Assembly (NCBI GenBank): GCA_023397905.1
Contig: JAEWSZ010000162.1
Coordinates: 1 to 19,100, forward strand
Source: Bacillota bacterium
GTDB lineage: Bacteria; Bacillota; Clostridia; Acetivibrionales; DSM-1351
Length of the DNA: 19,100 nucleotides
Direction: 5' to 3'
Of the stretch, positions 7,221-13,832 are shown in pieces. A program made the position numbers and the translations under genes. Numbering within the stretch: position 1 is the first letter of the stretch; each line of letters starts with the position of its first letter. A model generated the notes under the pieces. It made no database searches. It was not told the origin of the DNA and was given only the letters and a program-made list of their open reading frames with translations.

Positions 7221-7506
7221 TCATATTCCAATGATTAGACAAATGTATAGAGAATGGCTTAAAATTCATGAGTATTTATTCGGAATATCTTCAAGCTTAT
7301 GGTAATTATTCAGAGGTTCCTATACCTTTTTTTGCTTAAAGTAGATATTCCGAACAAATTACACCATATTGACGGCAGGGCCTTGACGTTTTATTCTTTA
7401 CCAAGCAGTAATTAAATCGGTTTCTTTATACCAGTAGAACGGTTTCTATTTTGTCAAAATAGGGGAGTCTCTCTATTACTGGGGAGACTTGACTTCCGGC
7501 GCCTTA
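7221..7506. other. Intergenic stretch between the IS21 element and an unknown gene
   Basis: No supportable gene was found in about 285 bp. It contains a perfect small palindrome, CTATTTTG-T-CAAAATAG (7446-7462). A nearby AGTCTC...GAGACT pair follows (about 7466-7488), in a stretch slightly richer in G+C than the gene beside it. It may be the eroded end of another element. I do not recognise it. Confidence 0.4.
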
Positions 7507-7926
7507 TCATGACGGGGTTTGCAGAGTACTGTGCTGCAATTTCATTAAAAATAATATAACTATTTCACTGGGCTCTGATTCTGTAACTAATGAAATAAAT
7601 AAGATCATTTCTCCATTTTTTTTCTGTATAGGAATAGAAATAATGTTAGCATTATTTTCATATAAAATATCTATTGAAAACGTTTTTCTTTTTTTTGATA
7701 GATTAATATTTTCTCTGATTCTATTTTCTAGATCCCTTTCAATAGTGAATCTTAAGAATTTATAATTTCTGTATTTTAATGTAATAATGTTGTTAAAAGT
7801 ATTATCATTTACTAAAAATAAAGTTTCATTTTGAAAGTTATCAAAAGATTTAGAATTAGATATTTCATTAATAGTATTTATAAATACATTACTTATCAGG
7901 GTTCTAACCTGCTCTGAATTCTCCAT
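7507..7926 (-). CDS. Hypothetical cytosolic protein, AT-rich gene, possibly altered C-terminus
   Basis: I do not recognise this protein. From ATG 7926-7924 (AAAAGGACG about 10 nt upstream) it encodes 139 aa; a GTG at 7935 adds three residues but has no room for a ribosome site. There is no signal peptide or membrane helix. It is rich in Asn, Ile and Lys. The second half alternates short beta-like hydrophobic runs (ITLKYRNYKFLRFTIE, FSIDILYENN, IISIPIQKKNGEMILFISLVTE), loosely like a small ligand-binding alpha/beta domain such as GAF. That likeness is too weak for a call. The last ten residues (LQHSTLQTPS) come from DNA of different composition, so the natural end may have been lost. It is divergent from the exported-protein gene at 8123. 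Confidence 0.55.
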   Translation of the reverse strand: MENSEQVRTLISNVFINTINEISNSKSFDNFQNETLFLVNDNTFNNIITLKYRNYKFLRFTIERDLENRIRENINLSKKRKTFSIDILYENNANIISIPIQKKNGEMILFISLVTESEPSEIVILFLMKLQHSTLQTPS

Positions 7927-7960
7927 TAATGTCACGTCCTTTTGTTGTATTAAACATTAT

Positions 7961-7979
7961 ATGTTATAATTTGTAACAT
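7961..7979. promoter_or_regulatory. Small dyad in the divergent AT-rich intergenic region
   Basis: ATGTTA (7961-7966) and TAACAT (7974-7979) form a perfect inverted repeat about 35 bp upstream of the 7926 start. It is a possible operator for that gene. The surrounding 7936-8122 region is extremely AT-rich, and several TATAAT-like strings prevent choosing a promoter. Confidence 0.25.
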
Positions 7980-8122
7980 TTTTATATATTTAATTAGAAT
8001 ATATCATGTAAAATTATTATAATAAATTATACTATAATATGTCAAATAAGTAAGTGTATACTAATATTGAATAATAAGTGAGGCCATCACCGAATTCAAA
8101 CTAATAAAGTATGGAGGTTTTT

Positions 8123-8704
8123 ATGAAAAACTTAAAAAAAGTGATTATTCCCTTTATGTTAGTATTTTGTTTATTAATTTCAAGTTTCCCTGTGTGTGCA
8201 GCATCTTCATCTATCGATTCTTTACCTTCGGATCCATCTGGGGTATGGTATGCACCAAATGGAGGTACATGGATTGCTACTGAAAATCTTGAGAATGATT
8301 TATTATTATATCCTTACAAAATCGTATATATTACTTATGACCAACTAGCAAGAATGCAAGCTGACAAATTATCATCAAGTGATTTATCGTCTATGGCCAA
8401 CATAATAAGAGATCAAGGTCTCACAGCATTAATAACATGGTTAACTAAAAAATTAGGTGCAACAGTTGCTAGCAAGTATATTCCCTATATTGGAAACGCC
8501 GTGATTGCATATGACCTTTTTAGTGCTGCATCATCTTTAATAACAGATACTAGATTTGCTCAGGCAATAGCTGCAGGACATGGTATTGCAGTTCAATACG
8601 GTTCGACATTTTCTGGTAGTTATTATCAAGCTTATGATGATTGGAGCTCAATATATGTATATAATCCAAAGGGTATAAGAGGGACATTTACAGCTAACAA
8701 TTAA
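8123..8704 (+). CDS. Exported protein of unknown function with a hydrophobic helical hairpin
   Basis: The gene encodes 193 aa from ATG 8123, which sits 5 nt after GGAGG (8113-8117); the upstream ATG at 8111 overlaps that site and is rejected. A classical signal peptide is visible: MKNLKKVIIPFMLVFCLLIS, then a likely cut after VCA-A near residue 27. The mature protein starts Ser-rich with PSGVWYAPNGGTWIATE. Its centre (mature residues about 85-130) is a long Ala/Ile-rich segment, LTALITWLTKKLGATVASK then YIPYIGNAVIAYDLFSAAS. This could form two membrane-active helices. The C-terminus is Tyr/Trp-rich. The next gene encodes a small membrane protein, an arrangement seen in bacteriocin/immunity pairs, but no family could be recognised. 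AT-rich codon use suggests acquisition. Confidence 0.8.
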   Translation: MKNLKKVIIPFMLVFCLLISSFPVCAASSSIDSLPSDPSGVWYAPNGGTWIATENLENDLLLYPYKIVYITYDQLARMQADKLSSSDLSSMANIIRDQGLTALITWLTKKLGATVASKYIPYIGNAVIAYDLFSAASSLITDTRFAQAIAAGHGIAVQYGSTFSGSYYQAYDDWSSIYVYNPKGIRGTFTANN

Positions 8705-8727
8705 TGATGATATAAGTAAACAATTTT

Positions 8728-8775
8728 AGATTAAAATAAGTCCTCAAGAAGATATCTTAGGACTTGTTTTAATCT
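8728..8775 (+). terminator. Long hairpin after the exported-protein gene
   Basis: A 17-bp stem (8728-8744 with 8759-8775, one G-T type mismatch) and a 14-nt loop that itself contains AAGATATCTT start 23 nt after the stop codon. The T-rich 3' arm (GTTTTAATCT) stands in for a separate T run. It is probably a terminator. Confidence 0.65.
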
Positions 8776-8881
8776 GTATTAAAAGAAGATATTTTGTAAA
8801 AACCTAATAAAATATAGACTTATAAAATAAATCCCATATAATATATATATATATATATTCAATATATGGATGGTGAAATAT

Positions 8882-9289
8882 ATGAAAAATAAATTAGAAT
8901 TATTAAATGTATTACTACTTTTAATAATAGTTATCTTCTTTATTTCAATATTTAGAAGAGATAATTATTATTTAAATATAGCAACAATAATAGCTGGATG
9001 TTTTGTATTTTTTATTTTGAATGTTGTTGAACCTATTAAAAGTTTCTTTTTTGATAAAAGCTTTAATGTTATTGTACTCCTAAGTATTATAATTAATTTA
9101 GGTCTAATTGTAATTGCATTATTGTATTTATTTGCTTTTAAAAGTTATATATTAGTTCTTATATCTATATTTTTATGTATTTTTAATATTTTATTGGTTT
9201 TTTTCGTTAAGAAAGAAAAAATATTTGCCAATTATATTTTTTTATCAGTTATGTTATTATACTTATTTATTAATTTATCTAGATTTTAA
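8882..9289 (+). CDS. Small membrane protein with five predicted helices
   Basis: The gene encodes 135 aa from ATG 8882, with GGTGA about 6 nt upstream; the ATG at 8870 has no ribosome site. Nearly the whole protein is hydrophobic. Five segments are visible: LLNVLLLLIIVIFFISIF, YLNIATIIAGCFVFFILNV, VIVLLSIIINLGLIVIALL, YILVLISIFLCIFNILLVF and IFANYIFLSVMLLYLFINL. They are separated by short Lys/Arg-containing loops. There is no recognisable family. A size and topology like this, next to a gene for an exported protein, fit an immunity or accessory membrane protein, but that is inference. An (AT)n run (about 8838-8858) lies in the upstream region. The hairpin at 8728-8775 suggests separate transcription from the exported-protein gene. 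Confidence 0.7.
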   Translation: MKNKLELLNVLLLLIIVIFFISIFRRDNYYLNIATIIAGCFVFFILNVVEPIKSFFFDKSFNVIVLLSIIINLGLIVIALLYLFAFKSYILVLISIFLCIFNILLVFFVKKEKIFANYIFLSVMLLYLFINLSRF

Positions 9290-9308
9290 TATATTTTATT
9301 GTCTTTAA

Positions 9309-9334
9309 AGTTGCATTATGATTATTTACATTTG
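9309..9334 (+). repeat. 26-bp direct repeat, copy 2
   Basis: It matches 4601-4626 with one C/T difference and in the same orientation. It supplies the first codons (MIIYI) of the fragment that follows at 9318. Confidence 0.85.
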
Positions 9335-9623
9335 GAATGGGGGTTATTACGGATATGATCTTTATGTCATAGCTAGTCCAACAGTGACATTTACATATGG
9401 AAGTACTAGTATTGGGAGTCAATCTTTAAGTTACGATGGTAATGTAGTAACTGATCCAAGTTGGATTTGGGATTGCATGAGTAGTAATGCAGCTAAATCA
9501 TTTCCTTACTCATATGTCACAGCCTCTTCATATGGTACTTTTTGGGCGCCAGATGCTGTAATTTGGCCACCGATTTATTTACAGCCTAGTGCGAGAACAA
9601 TAAATGTATCTGTATCGTTTTAA
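9318..9623 (+). pseudogene. Fragment of an aromatic-rich, probably secreted protein (5' end missing)
   Basis: The open frame is 101 codons, but the ATG at 9318 has no Shine-Dalgarno, and its first five codons lie in the 26-bp repeat shared with 4601-4626. The remainder (WNGGYYGYDLYVIASPTVTF, then GSQSLSYDGNV, PSWIWDCMSS, YGTFWAPDAVIWPPIYLQ, INVSVSF) looks like the beta-rich C-terminal part of an extracytoplasmic protein. No signal peptide remains. I read it as a gene whose N-terminal half was replaced by the repeat-bearing junction. The family is not recognised. Confidence 0.5.
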
Positions 9624-9637
9624 AATATTTTTGATTA

Positions 9638-9712
9638 AGGAGATATATTATGAAAAAAAGTTTGAATTAAATAAGAAAATCATTATAATTTTCTCAGTCT
9701 CAATAATTATAA
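9638..9712 (+). pseudogene. Short broken gene start with a good ribosome site
   Basis: AAGGAG (9638-9643) precedes ATG 9651 at ideal spacing, but the frame closes after six codons (MKKSLN). One base less or more in the seven-A run would open KKFELNKKIIIIFSVSIIII, a signal-peptide or membrane-anchor-like N-terminus. That in turn stops at the leuS terminator. It is most likely a relic of a gene cut off at the island edge. Confidence 0.4.
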
Positions 9713-9714
9713 GA

Positions 9715-9741
9715 AAAGGGGACAGAGTATTCTGCCCCTTT
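9715..9741 (-). terminator. Rho-independent terminator of leuS
   Basis: AAAGGGG-A-CAGA (9715-9726) pairs with TCTGCCCCTTT (9731-9741) around a GTAT loop; one A is bulged. On the minus strand it is followed by TTCTTAT. The GGGGACAGA...TCTGCCCC core also resembles clostridial REP-like palindromes, so it may have a mobile origin (inference). Confidence 0.7.
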
Positions 9742-9802
9742 CACAATCCAATATTTTATATATCCACAGGAACTTATCCATAAGGAGTTTATCCATAGAA
9801 AT

Positions 9803-12247
9803 TTATTTAGCCACAATATTCACCAATCTGCCTTTTACAACAATGACCTTTTTAACTTCCTTGTCCACCAGAAATTGCTTAATCTTTTCATCGGACAGGG
9901 CAATGGCTTCGGCCTCACTGTTTTCGGCATTGGCCGGGATCTCTATTTTCCCTCTTATGGTACCGTTGATCTGCACTGCCACCTCTATGGTATCGCGTGC
10001 CAGGGCTTTTTCATCAAATGCCGGCCAGGTCTGATTGAAAATGGAATATTCATAACCCATCTGTTCCCACATCTCCTCGGCAAAATGAGGAGCAAAAGGT
10101 GATACCAGCTTGATAAGGTCGACTATGGTGTCACTGAAAAGCTTGATATTTTTCGTCTTGACCTCGGAATCGTACTTGTACAGAGCGTTTACCAGCTCCA
10201 TGCAGCGGGAGATCGCAGTATTGAACTGAAAGCGGTCGGTGTCCTGGGTAGCTCCCTTAATTGCAGTGTGGCGGACAAAATTCAGCTCCTTGTCGTCCCT
10301 GTCGAGATCTGTTCTGGCAGGTTTGGCTTTCTGCTCCGCGAGGCTCTCAATAAGACGCTCGATCCTTGAGGTAAACCTGGAGATAGCTTTTATGCCGTCG
10401 TCGCTCCAGGGACCTCCGTCAACGTAGTTGAAGCCGAAGCCCAGGTACATTCTGAATATATCCGAACCGTACTTTCTGACGTATTCGTCAGGTGAAATGG
10501 TATTCCCCTTTGATTTGCTCATCCTGTTCCCGTCAGGCCCCAGGATGGTTCCCTGGTGTACCAGCGAAAGGAAGGGCTCGTCAAAATTCAGGTGTCCCAG
10601 ATCCCGCAGAGCCTTTGTAATAAACCTGGCGTAAAGCAGGTGCATTGCCGCATGCTCGGCGCCGCCCACATATTTGTCAACCGGGAGCAGCTTGTTTATC
10701 CACTGGGTGTCAAAAGCCTTTTCGCTGTTTTTATTGTCCGCGTACCTCAAGTAGTAGAAAGAGGAGCAGACAAAGGTATCCAGCGTGTCCGGATCCCTCT
10801 TTGCGGGGCCTCCGCACTTAGGGCAGGTGGTGTTCATAAACTCATCGCTCTTTTTAAGAGGCGATTCGCCGTCAGGTGCAAATTCCACATTGTAAGGGAG
10901 CAGAACAGGCAGGTCCTTTTCGGGAATCGCAACCTCGCCGCAGTGTTCGCAGTAGACCACAGGTATGGGAGCACCCCAGTACCTCTGCCTGGAAACAAGC
11001 CAGTCCCTGAGCCTGTAATTGATCTTCAGGCTGCCCTTGCCGTCTGCCTCCAGTTCTTTGACTATGCCCAGCTTTGCATCGGCTGAGGACTTTCCGTCAA
11101 ATTCCGCGCTGTTTACAAGAACTCCGTATTCACAATAGGGCAGCTCATCGTTTGAGCCGTCTGCACTCTTTATAACTCTCTTTATGGGAAGGTCGTACTT
11201 CTTTGCAAATTCATAGTCGCGTTCATCGTGGGACGGCACTGCCATTACGCAGCCTGTACCGTAGCTGGCCAGCACATAATCCGCAATCCATATGGGCACC
11301 TGTTCACCTGTAATGGGGTGAACAGCATAGGCGCCGGTGAAGATGCCGGTCTTTTCCTTACCTGTGGAAAGCCTCTCTATTTCAGTCTGCTTTTTGGTCT
11401 CTTTTATATAGGCTTCAACTGCCGCCCTGTTTCCGTCGGCGGTGATTTTGTCCACAATGGGGTTTTCCGGCGCCAGAACCACATAGGTCACGCCGTACAG
11501 TGTATCGGCCCTGGTGGTGAACACTTTGAAAGCTATATCCTGGCCTGCCACCTTAAAGGATATCTCCGCCCCTTCCGAGCGCCCTATCCAGTTGGTCTGG
11601 ATCTTCTTGGTCTTCTCGGGCCAGTCTATGGTATCCAGTTTATCCAGCAGTTCCTGGGCATAGGCCGTTATTTTGAAAAACCACTGGGTGAGGTCGCGCT
11701 TGGTCACTTCGGTGTCGCATCTCTCACAGGCGCCGTCGATAACCTGCTCGTTGGCAAGCACTGTGTTGCACTTGGGGCACCAGTTTACAGGTGCGTTCTT
11801 CCTGTAAGCCAACCCTGATTTATATAATTGAAGGAACAGCCACTGTGTCCACTTGTAATAATCGGGCATGCAGGTCTTGATCTCATAATCCCAATCAAAG
11901 GTGGCACCCATTTCCTTGAGCTGCCCTTCCATGGTTTCAATATTTTTAAGTGTGGAGTCCTGCGGGTGGATACCTGTTTTTATGGCGTAATTTTCCGCGG
12001 GCAGTCCAAAAGCGTCAAATCCCATGGGATGGAACACTTCAAAGCCCTGCATCCTCTTCATTCTGGCCCATGAATCCGCTAAACCGTAATTATACCAGTG
12101 CCCAACGTGTAAATTGGAACCTGACGGATATGAAAACATCTCCAGGCAGTAAAGCTTCCTGTCGATATTCTTGGGGTTAAATTTGTATATTTCAGTATCT
12201 GCCCATTTCTTTTGCCATTTTCTGTCTATGTCTGCTGAGTATGGCAT
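9803..12247 (-). CDS. leuS: Leucyl-tRNA synthetase
   Basis: This 814-aa class I synthetase charges tRNA-Leu. The HIGH motif is HVGH (residues 47-50, in YPSGSNLHVGHWYNYG) and the KMSKS motif is RMSKSKGN (about residue 575). A zinc-ribbon cysteine pattern (CPKCNTVLANEQVIDGACERC) follows the first catalytic half. The editing domain CP1 lies at about residues 220-410 and includes the T-rich VFTTRADTLYGVTYVVL segment. A second Cys pattern (CEHCGE...CPKCGG) is in the insertion near residues 435-490. The C-terminal anticodon domain and VNIVAK end are complete, and the length is normal for bacterial LeuS. The gene is preceded by a leucine T-box leader (12313-12690), so transcription should rise when uncharged tRNA-Leu accumulates. 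Confidence 0.99.
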   Translation of the reverse strand: MPYSADIDRKWQKKWADTEIYKFNPKNIDRKLYCLEMFSYPSGSNLHVGHWYNYGLADSWARMKRMQGFEVFHPMGFDAFGLPAENYAIKTGIHPQDSTLKNIETMEGQLKEMGATFDWDYEIKTCMPDYYKWTQWLFLQLYKSGLAYRKNAPVNWCPKCNTVLANEQVIDGACERCDTEVTKRDLTQWFFKITAYAQELLDKLDTIDWPEKTKKIQTNWIGRSEGAEISFKVAGQDIAFKVFTTRADTLYGVTYVVLAPENPIVDKITADGNRAAVEAYIKETKKQTEIERLSTGKEKTGIFTGAYAVHPITGEQVPIWIADYVLASYGTGCVMAVPSHDERDYEFAKKYDLPIKRVIKSADGSNDELPYCEYGVLVNSAEFDGKSSADAKLGIVKELEADGKGSLKINYRLRDWLVSRQRYWGAPIPVVYCEHCGEVAIPEKDLPVLLPYNVEFAPDGESPLKKSDEFMNTTCPKCGGPAKRDPDTLDTFVCSSFYYLRYADNKNSEKAFDTQWINKLLPVDKYVGGAEHAAMHLLYARFITKALRDLGHLNFDEPFLSLVHQGTILGPDGNRMSKSKGNTISPDEYVRKYGSDIFRMYLGFGFNYVDGGPWSDDGIKAISRFTSRIERLIESLAEQKAKPARTDLDRDDKELNFVRHTAIKGATQDTDRFQFNTAISRCMELVNALYKYDSEVKTKNIKLFSDTIVDLIKLVSPFAPHFAEEMWEQMGYEYSIFNQTWPAFDEKALARDTIEVAVQINGTIRGKIEIPANAENSEAEAIALSDEKIKQFLVDKEVKKVIVVKGRLVNIVAK

Positions 12248-12312
12248 TTGATCAACTCCTTTAAAATAATTATATCCATTATGGGGTAATTCAAGTATGT
12301 CTCCACTGATAT

Positions 12313-12690
12313 ATAAAACCCGCCTCTAATGAAAGAGACGGGTTAATCCGCGGTACCACTCTTGTTAGCTTCAATATCTTAATATCAAAATTAAATAATA
12401 AAAGCTCGCTTTATATCCTGTAACGTGGGATGAACGGCTGTTGTTAACAGCAGCTCCACGGCGAGTTCAAAGACTGTTGCCTGCCGCACTTCCACCAAAT
12501 ATGCGGCTCTCTGCCGGCAATAGACATTCTCCGAAGAGATTCCGCAAAATAAACTTCCACAGAATGAAATTCCGAAAAATGCAGTTCCGAGGAACTTTGT
12601 TCCTTAGGTACATAATCTTTTACTGATCCGCTTCATAACCTATTACATAATTTAAAAGCCCGGAGGCTCTGACCAACAGAAGATTTACAT
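12313..12690 (-). promoter_or_regulatory. T-box leader (leucine) of leuS
   Basis: On the minus strand the T-box sequence AGTGGTACCGCGG (12360-12348) precedes a terminator (12317-12344, AACCCG stem, then TTTT). The distal part of stem I is visible as GGCAGAGAGCCGC...GGTGGAAGTGCGGC (about 12482-12516). The specifier loop reads TTGAACTCGCCG, with codon CTC (Leu) at 12465-12463, which matches the downstream gene. Uncharged tRNA-Leu would pair with the specifier and with the NCCA-binding bulge to form the antiterminator. The 5' limit is approximate. A 15-nt tandem repeat (12530-12589) lies within the stem I region. Confidence 0.95.
12530..12589 (-). repeat. Four 15-nt tandem repeats inside the T-box leader
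   Basis: On the RNA-like strand the units are CGGAACTGCATTTTT, CGGAATTTCATTCTG, TGGAAGTTTATTTTG and CGGAATCTCTTCGGA, with no gaps. Each starts NGGAA. A preceding AGGAAC-AAA-GTTCCT hairpin could pair alternatively with these GGAA units. Confidence 0.75.
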
Positions 12691-12782
12691 CCCTGATGAC
12701 TTATACTAGAGTATCATATATAAAAAATTTTTTCAACTGTTAATGCAGGACTTAAAATGGGTTTTTAATCACTTAGCCATGC

Positions 12783-13124
12783 TCACGCCCTGGCGAAAAA
12801 AATCACTCCGGTCAATATAAGTACGGTGCCTATGATTTTTTGAAGGGAGACGGATTCATGAAATAGGAAGTATCCTGCAAACAGGCTGAAAGCATAGGCT
12901 ATACTGGTAAAGGCATAGGCCGTGGAGAAAGGGATTTTTGATAATATATACAACCAGAGCACCGTCGACAGCCCATATATCAATACACCTGAAATTATCA
13001 GCGGGTTTGTCAGTAATTTGCAGGAATAGGATCCAGGTTTTAAAAGAGCCAGTTTCCACAGCACCTGGCCTGAAATTGTAAGAGCCGAATTTAAAATGGT
13101 TAATAAAATATATTTAATATTCAT
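12783..13124 (-). CDS. Small four-helix DMT/SMR-like transporter (EamA-type half protein)
   Basis: From ATG 13124-13122 the gene encodes 113 aa. The ATG at 13130 is only 2 nt from AAGGA, whereas 13124 is at 8 nt. Four membrane segments fill the protein: YILLTILNSALTISGQVLW, LIISGVLIYGLSTVLWLYIL, TAYAFTSIAYAFSLFAGYFLF and KIIGTVLILTGVIFFARA. The FSTAYAFTSIAYAFSLFAGYFLFHE pattern followed by a G-rich last helix is typical of the drug/metabolite transporter superfamily at SMR size, including ArnE/ArnF-like lipid-sugar flippase subunits. The substrate is unknown. It follows the response-regulator gene on the same strand after about 70 nt, so it may be co-transcribed with, or regulated by, that two-component system. 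Confidence 0.8.
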   Translation of the reverse strand: MNIKYILLTILNSALTISGQVLWKLALLKPGSYSCKLLTNPLIISGVLIYGLSTVLWLYILSKIPFSTAYAFTSIAYAFSLFAGYFLFHESVSLQKIIGTVLILTGVIFFARA

Positions 13125-13194
13125 TTTCATCTTCCTTAGAATAAAATTTCCTGAAGGATATACCCGGGCATGGCTCAGATTAGTATTCCCGGGG

Positions 13195-13815
13195 TCATTT
13201 GTTTTTATAATAAAAAACTGCCAGCTGAGTGCGGTCCCTTAAATGCAGCTTTTCAAGCATAATGCTTATATAATTTCGTACGGTGCCCTCGCTCAGGTAC
13301 ATTGCTTCTGAAATTTCCTTGTTGCTAAGGCCTTCGGCAATGTGTACCATCAGCTCGATTTCCTTTTCAGTCAGGTCATATTTGGAAAGGGAGGCCTTAT
13401 TATCCCCCTGGATCAGGTCCGGAAGCTTTGTGATAATCTCATCGCCGAAAACGCTCTGGCCGATGTTGACTGCTTTCAGGGCCGGAACGATACATTCGTA
13501 ATTCTGCTTCAGAAGATATCCTTTCGCGCCTATGCGAAGGGCCTTAATGATATAGGAATCATCTGAAAAGGTGGTCAGGTAAAGTATCCTGGCGTTTGGA
13601 TATTTGCCCAGGAGAAATTCTCCGGCCTCCAGGCCTGTCATGGTGTCCATTCTTATGTCCATGAGCAGGATATCAGGCAGAAGCTGTTCAAACATTTCTA
13701 TGGCCTGTTTTCCGTTATTGCCCGTACCGGCAACAGTGACGTCCGGGTCCGCCTCCAGAATGATTTTAAGTGAAGCGCAGACCAGCTTGTCATCATCAAT
13801 TATTAAAACCCTCAT
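13195..13815 (-). CDS. NarL/FixJ-type response regulator
   Basis: The gene encodes 206 aa. The receiver domain starts MRVLIIDDDKLV, with acidic residues at D7-D9, phospho-acceptor D53 in LLMDIRMD, Thr in YLTTFSDD (about 81) and Lys in GYLLKQ (about 103). The C-terminal LuxR-type helix-turn-helix is LTEKEIELMVHIAEGLSNKEISEAMYLSEGTVRNYISIMLEKL (about residues 142-190). The chosen ATG 13815-13813 follows GGAGGGACAT; an upstream ATG at 13836 overlaps the kinase gene and lacks a site. The gene begins 17 nt after the histidine kinase stop, so they form one operon and a cognate pair. The target genes are not evident from the sequence. Confidence 0.93.
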   Translation of the reverse strand: MRVLIIDDDKLVCASLKIILEADPDVTVAGTGNNGKQAIEMFEQLLPDILLMDIRMDTMTGLEAGEFLLGKYPNARILYLTTFSDDSYIIKALRIGAKGYLLKQNYECIVPALKAVNIGQSVFGDEIITKLPDLIQGDNKASLSKYDLTEKEIELMVHIAEGLSNKEISEAMYLSEGTVRNYISIMLEKLHLRDRTQLAVFYYKNK

Positions 13816-13832
13816 ATGTCCCTCCGGATACT

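Noticed and set aside
7221..7300. Possible coding continuity across the IS21 insertion site (ATGATTAGACAAATG...)
   Set aside because: Joining the flanks gives only a short frame ending at TGG TAA near 7291 with no recognisable protein; not enough to call an interrupted gene.
4601..9334. Calling the bracketed island a proven integrative element
   Set aside because: No integrase or recombinase other than the IS21 genes is present, so the direct repeats are reported only as an observation.
9760..9797. A replication origin based on DnaA-like boxes
   Set aside because: Only three imperfect boxes, no AT-rich unwinding element with them, and no dnaA, dnaN or plasmid replication gene nearby.
9843..12180. 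Several long plus-strand open frames opposite leuS (for example 10556-11086 and 11228-11818)
   Set aside because: They are complements of a fully conserved synthetase gene, with odd Cys/Phe/Gly-rich sequences and no start signals.
12441..12626. Plus-strand open frame opposite the leuS leader
   Set aside because: It lies within the T-box structure, has no ribosome site and no recognisable protein features.
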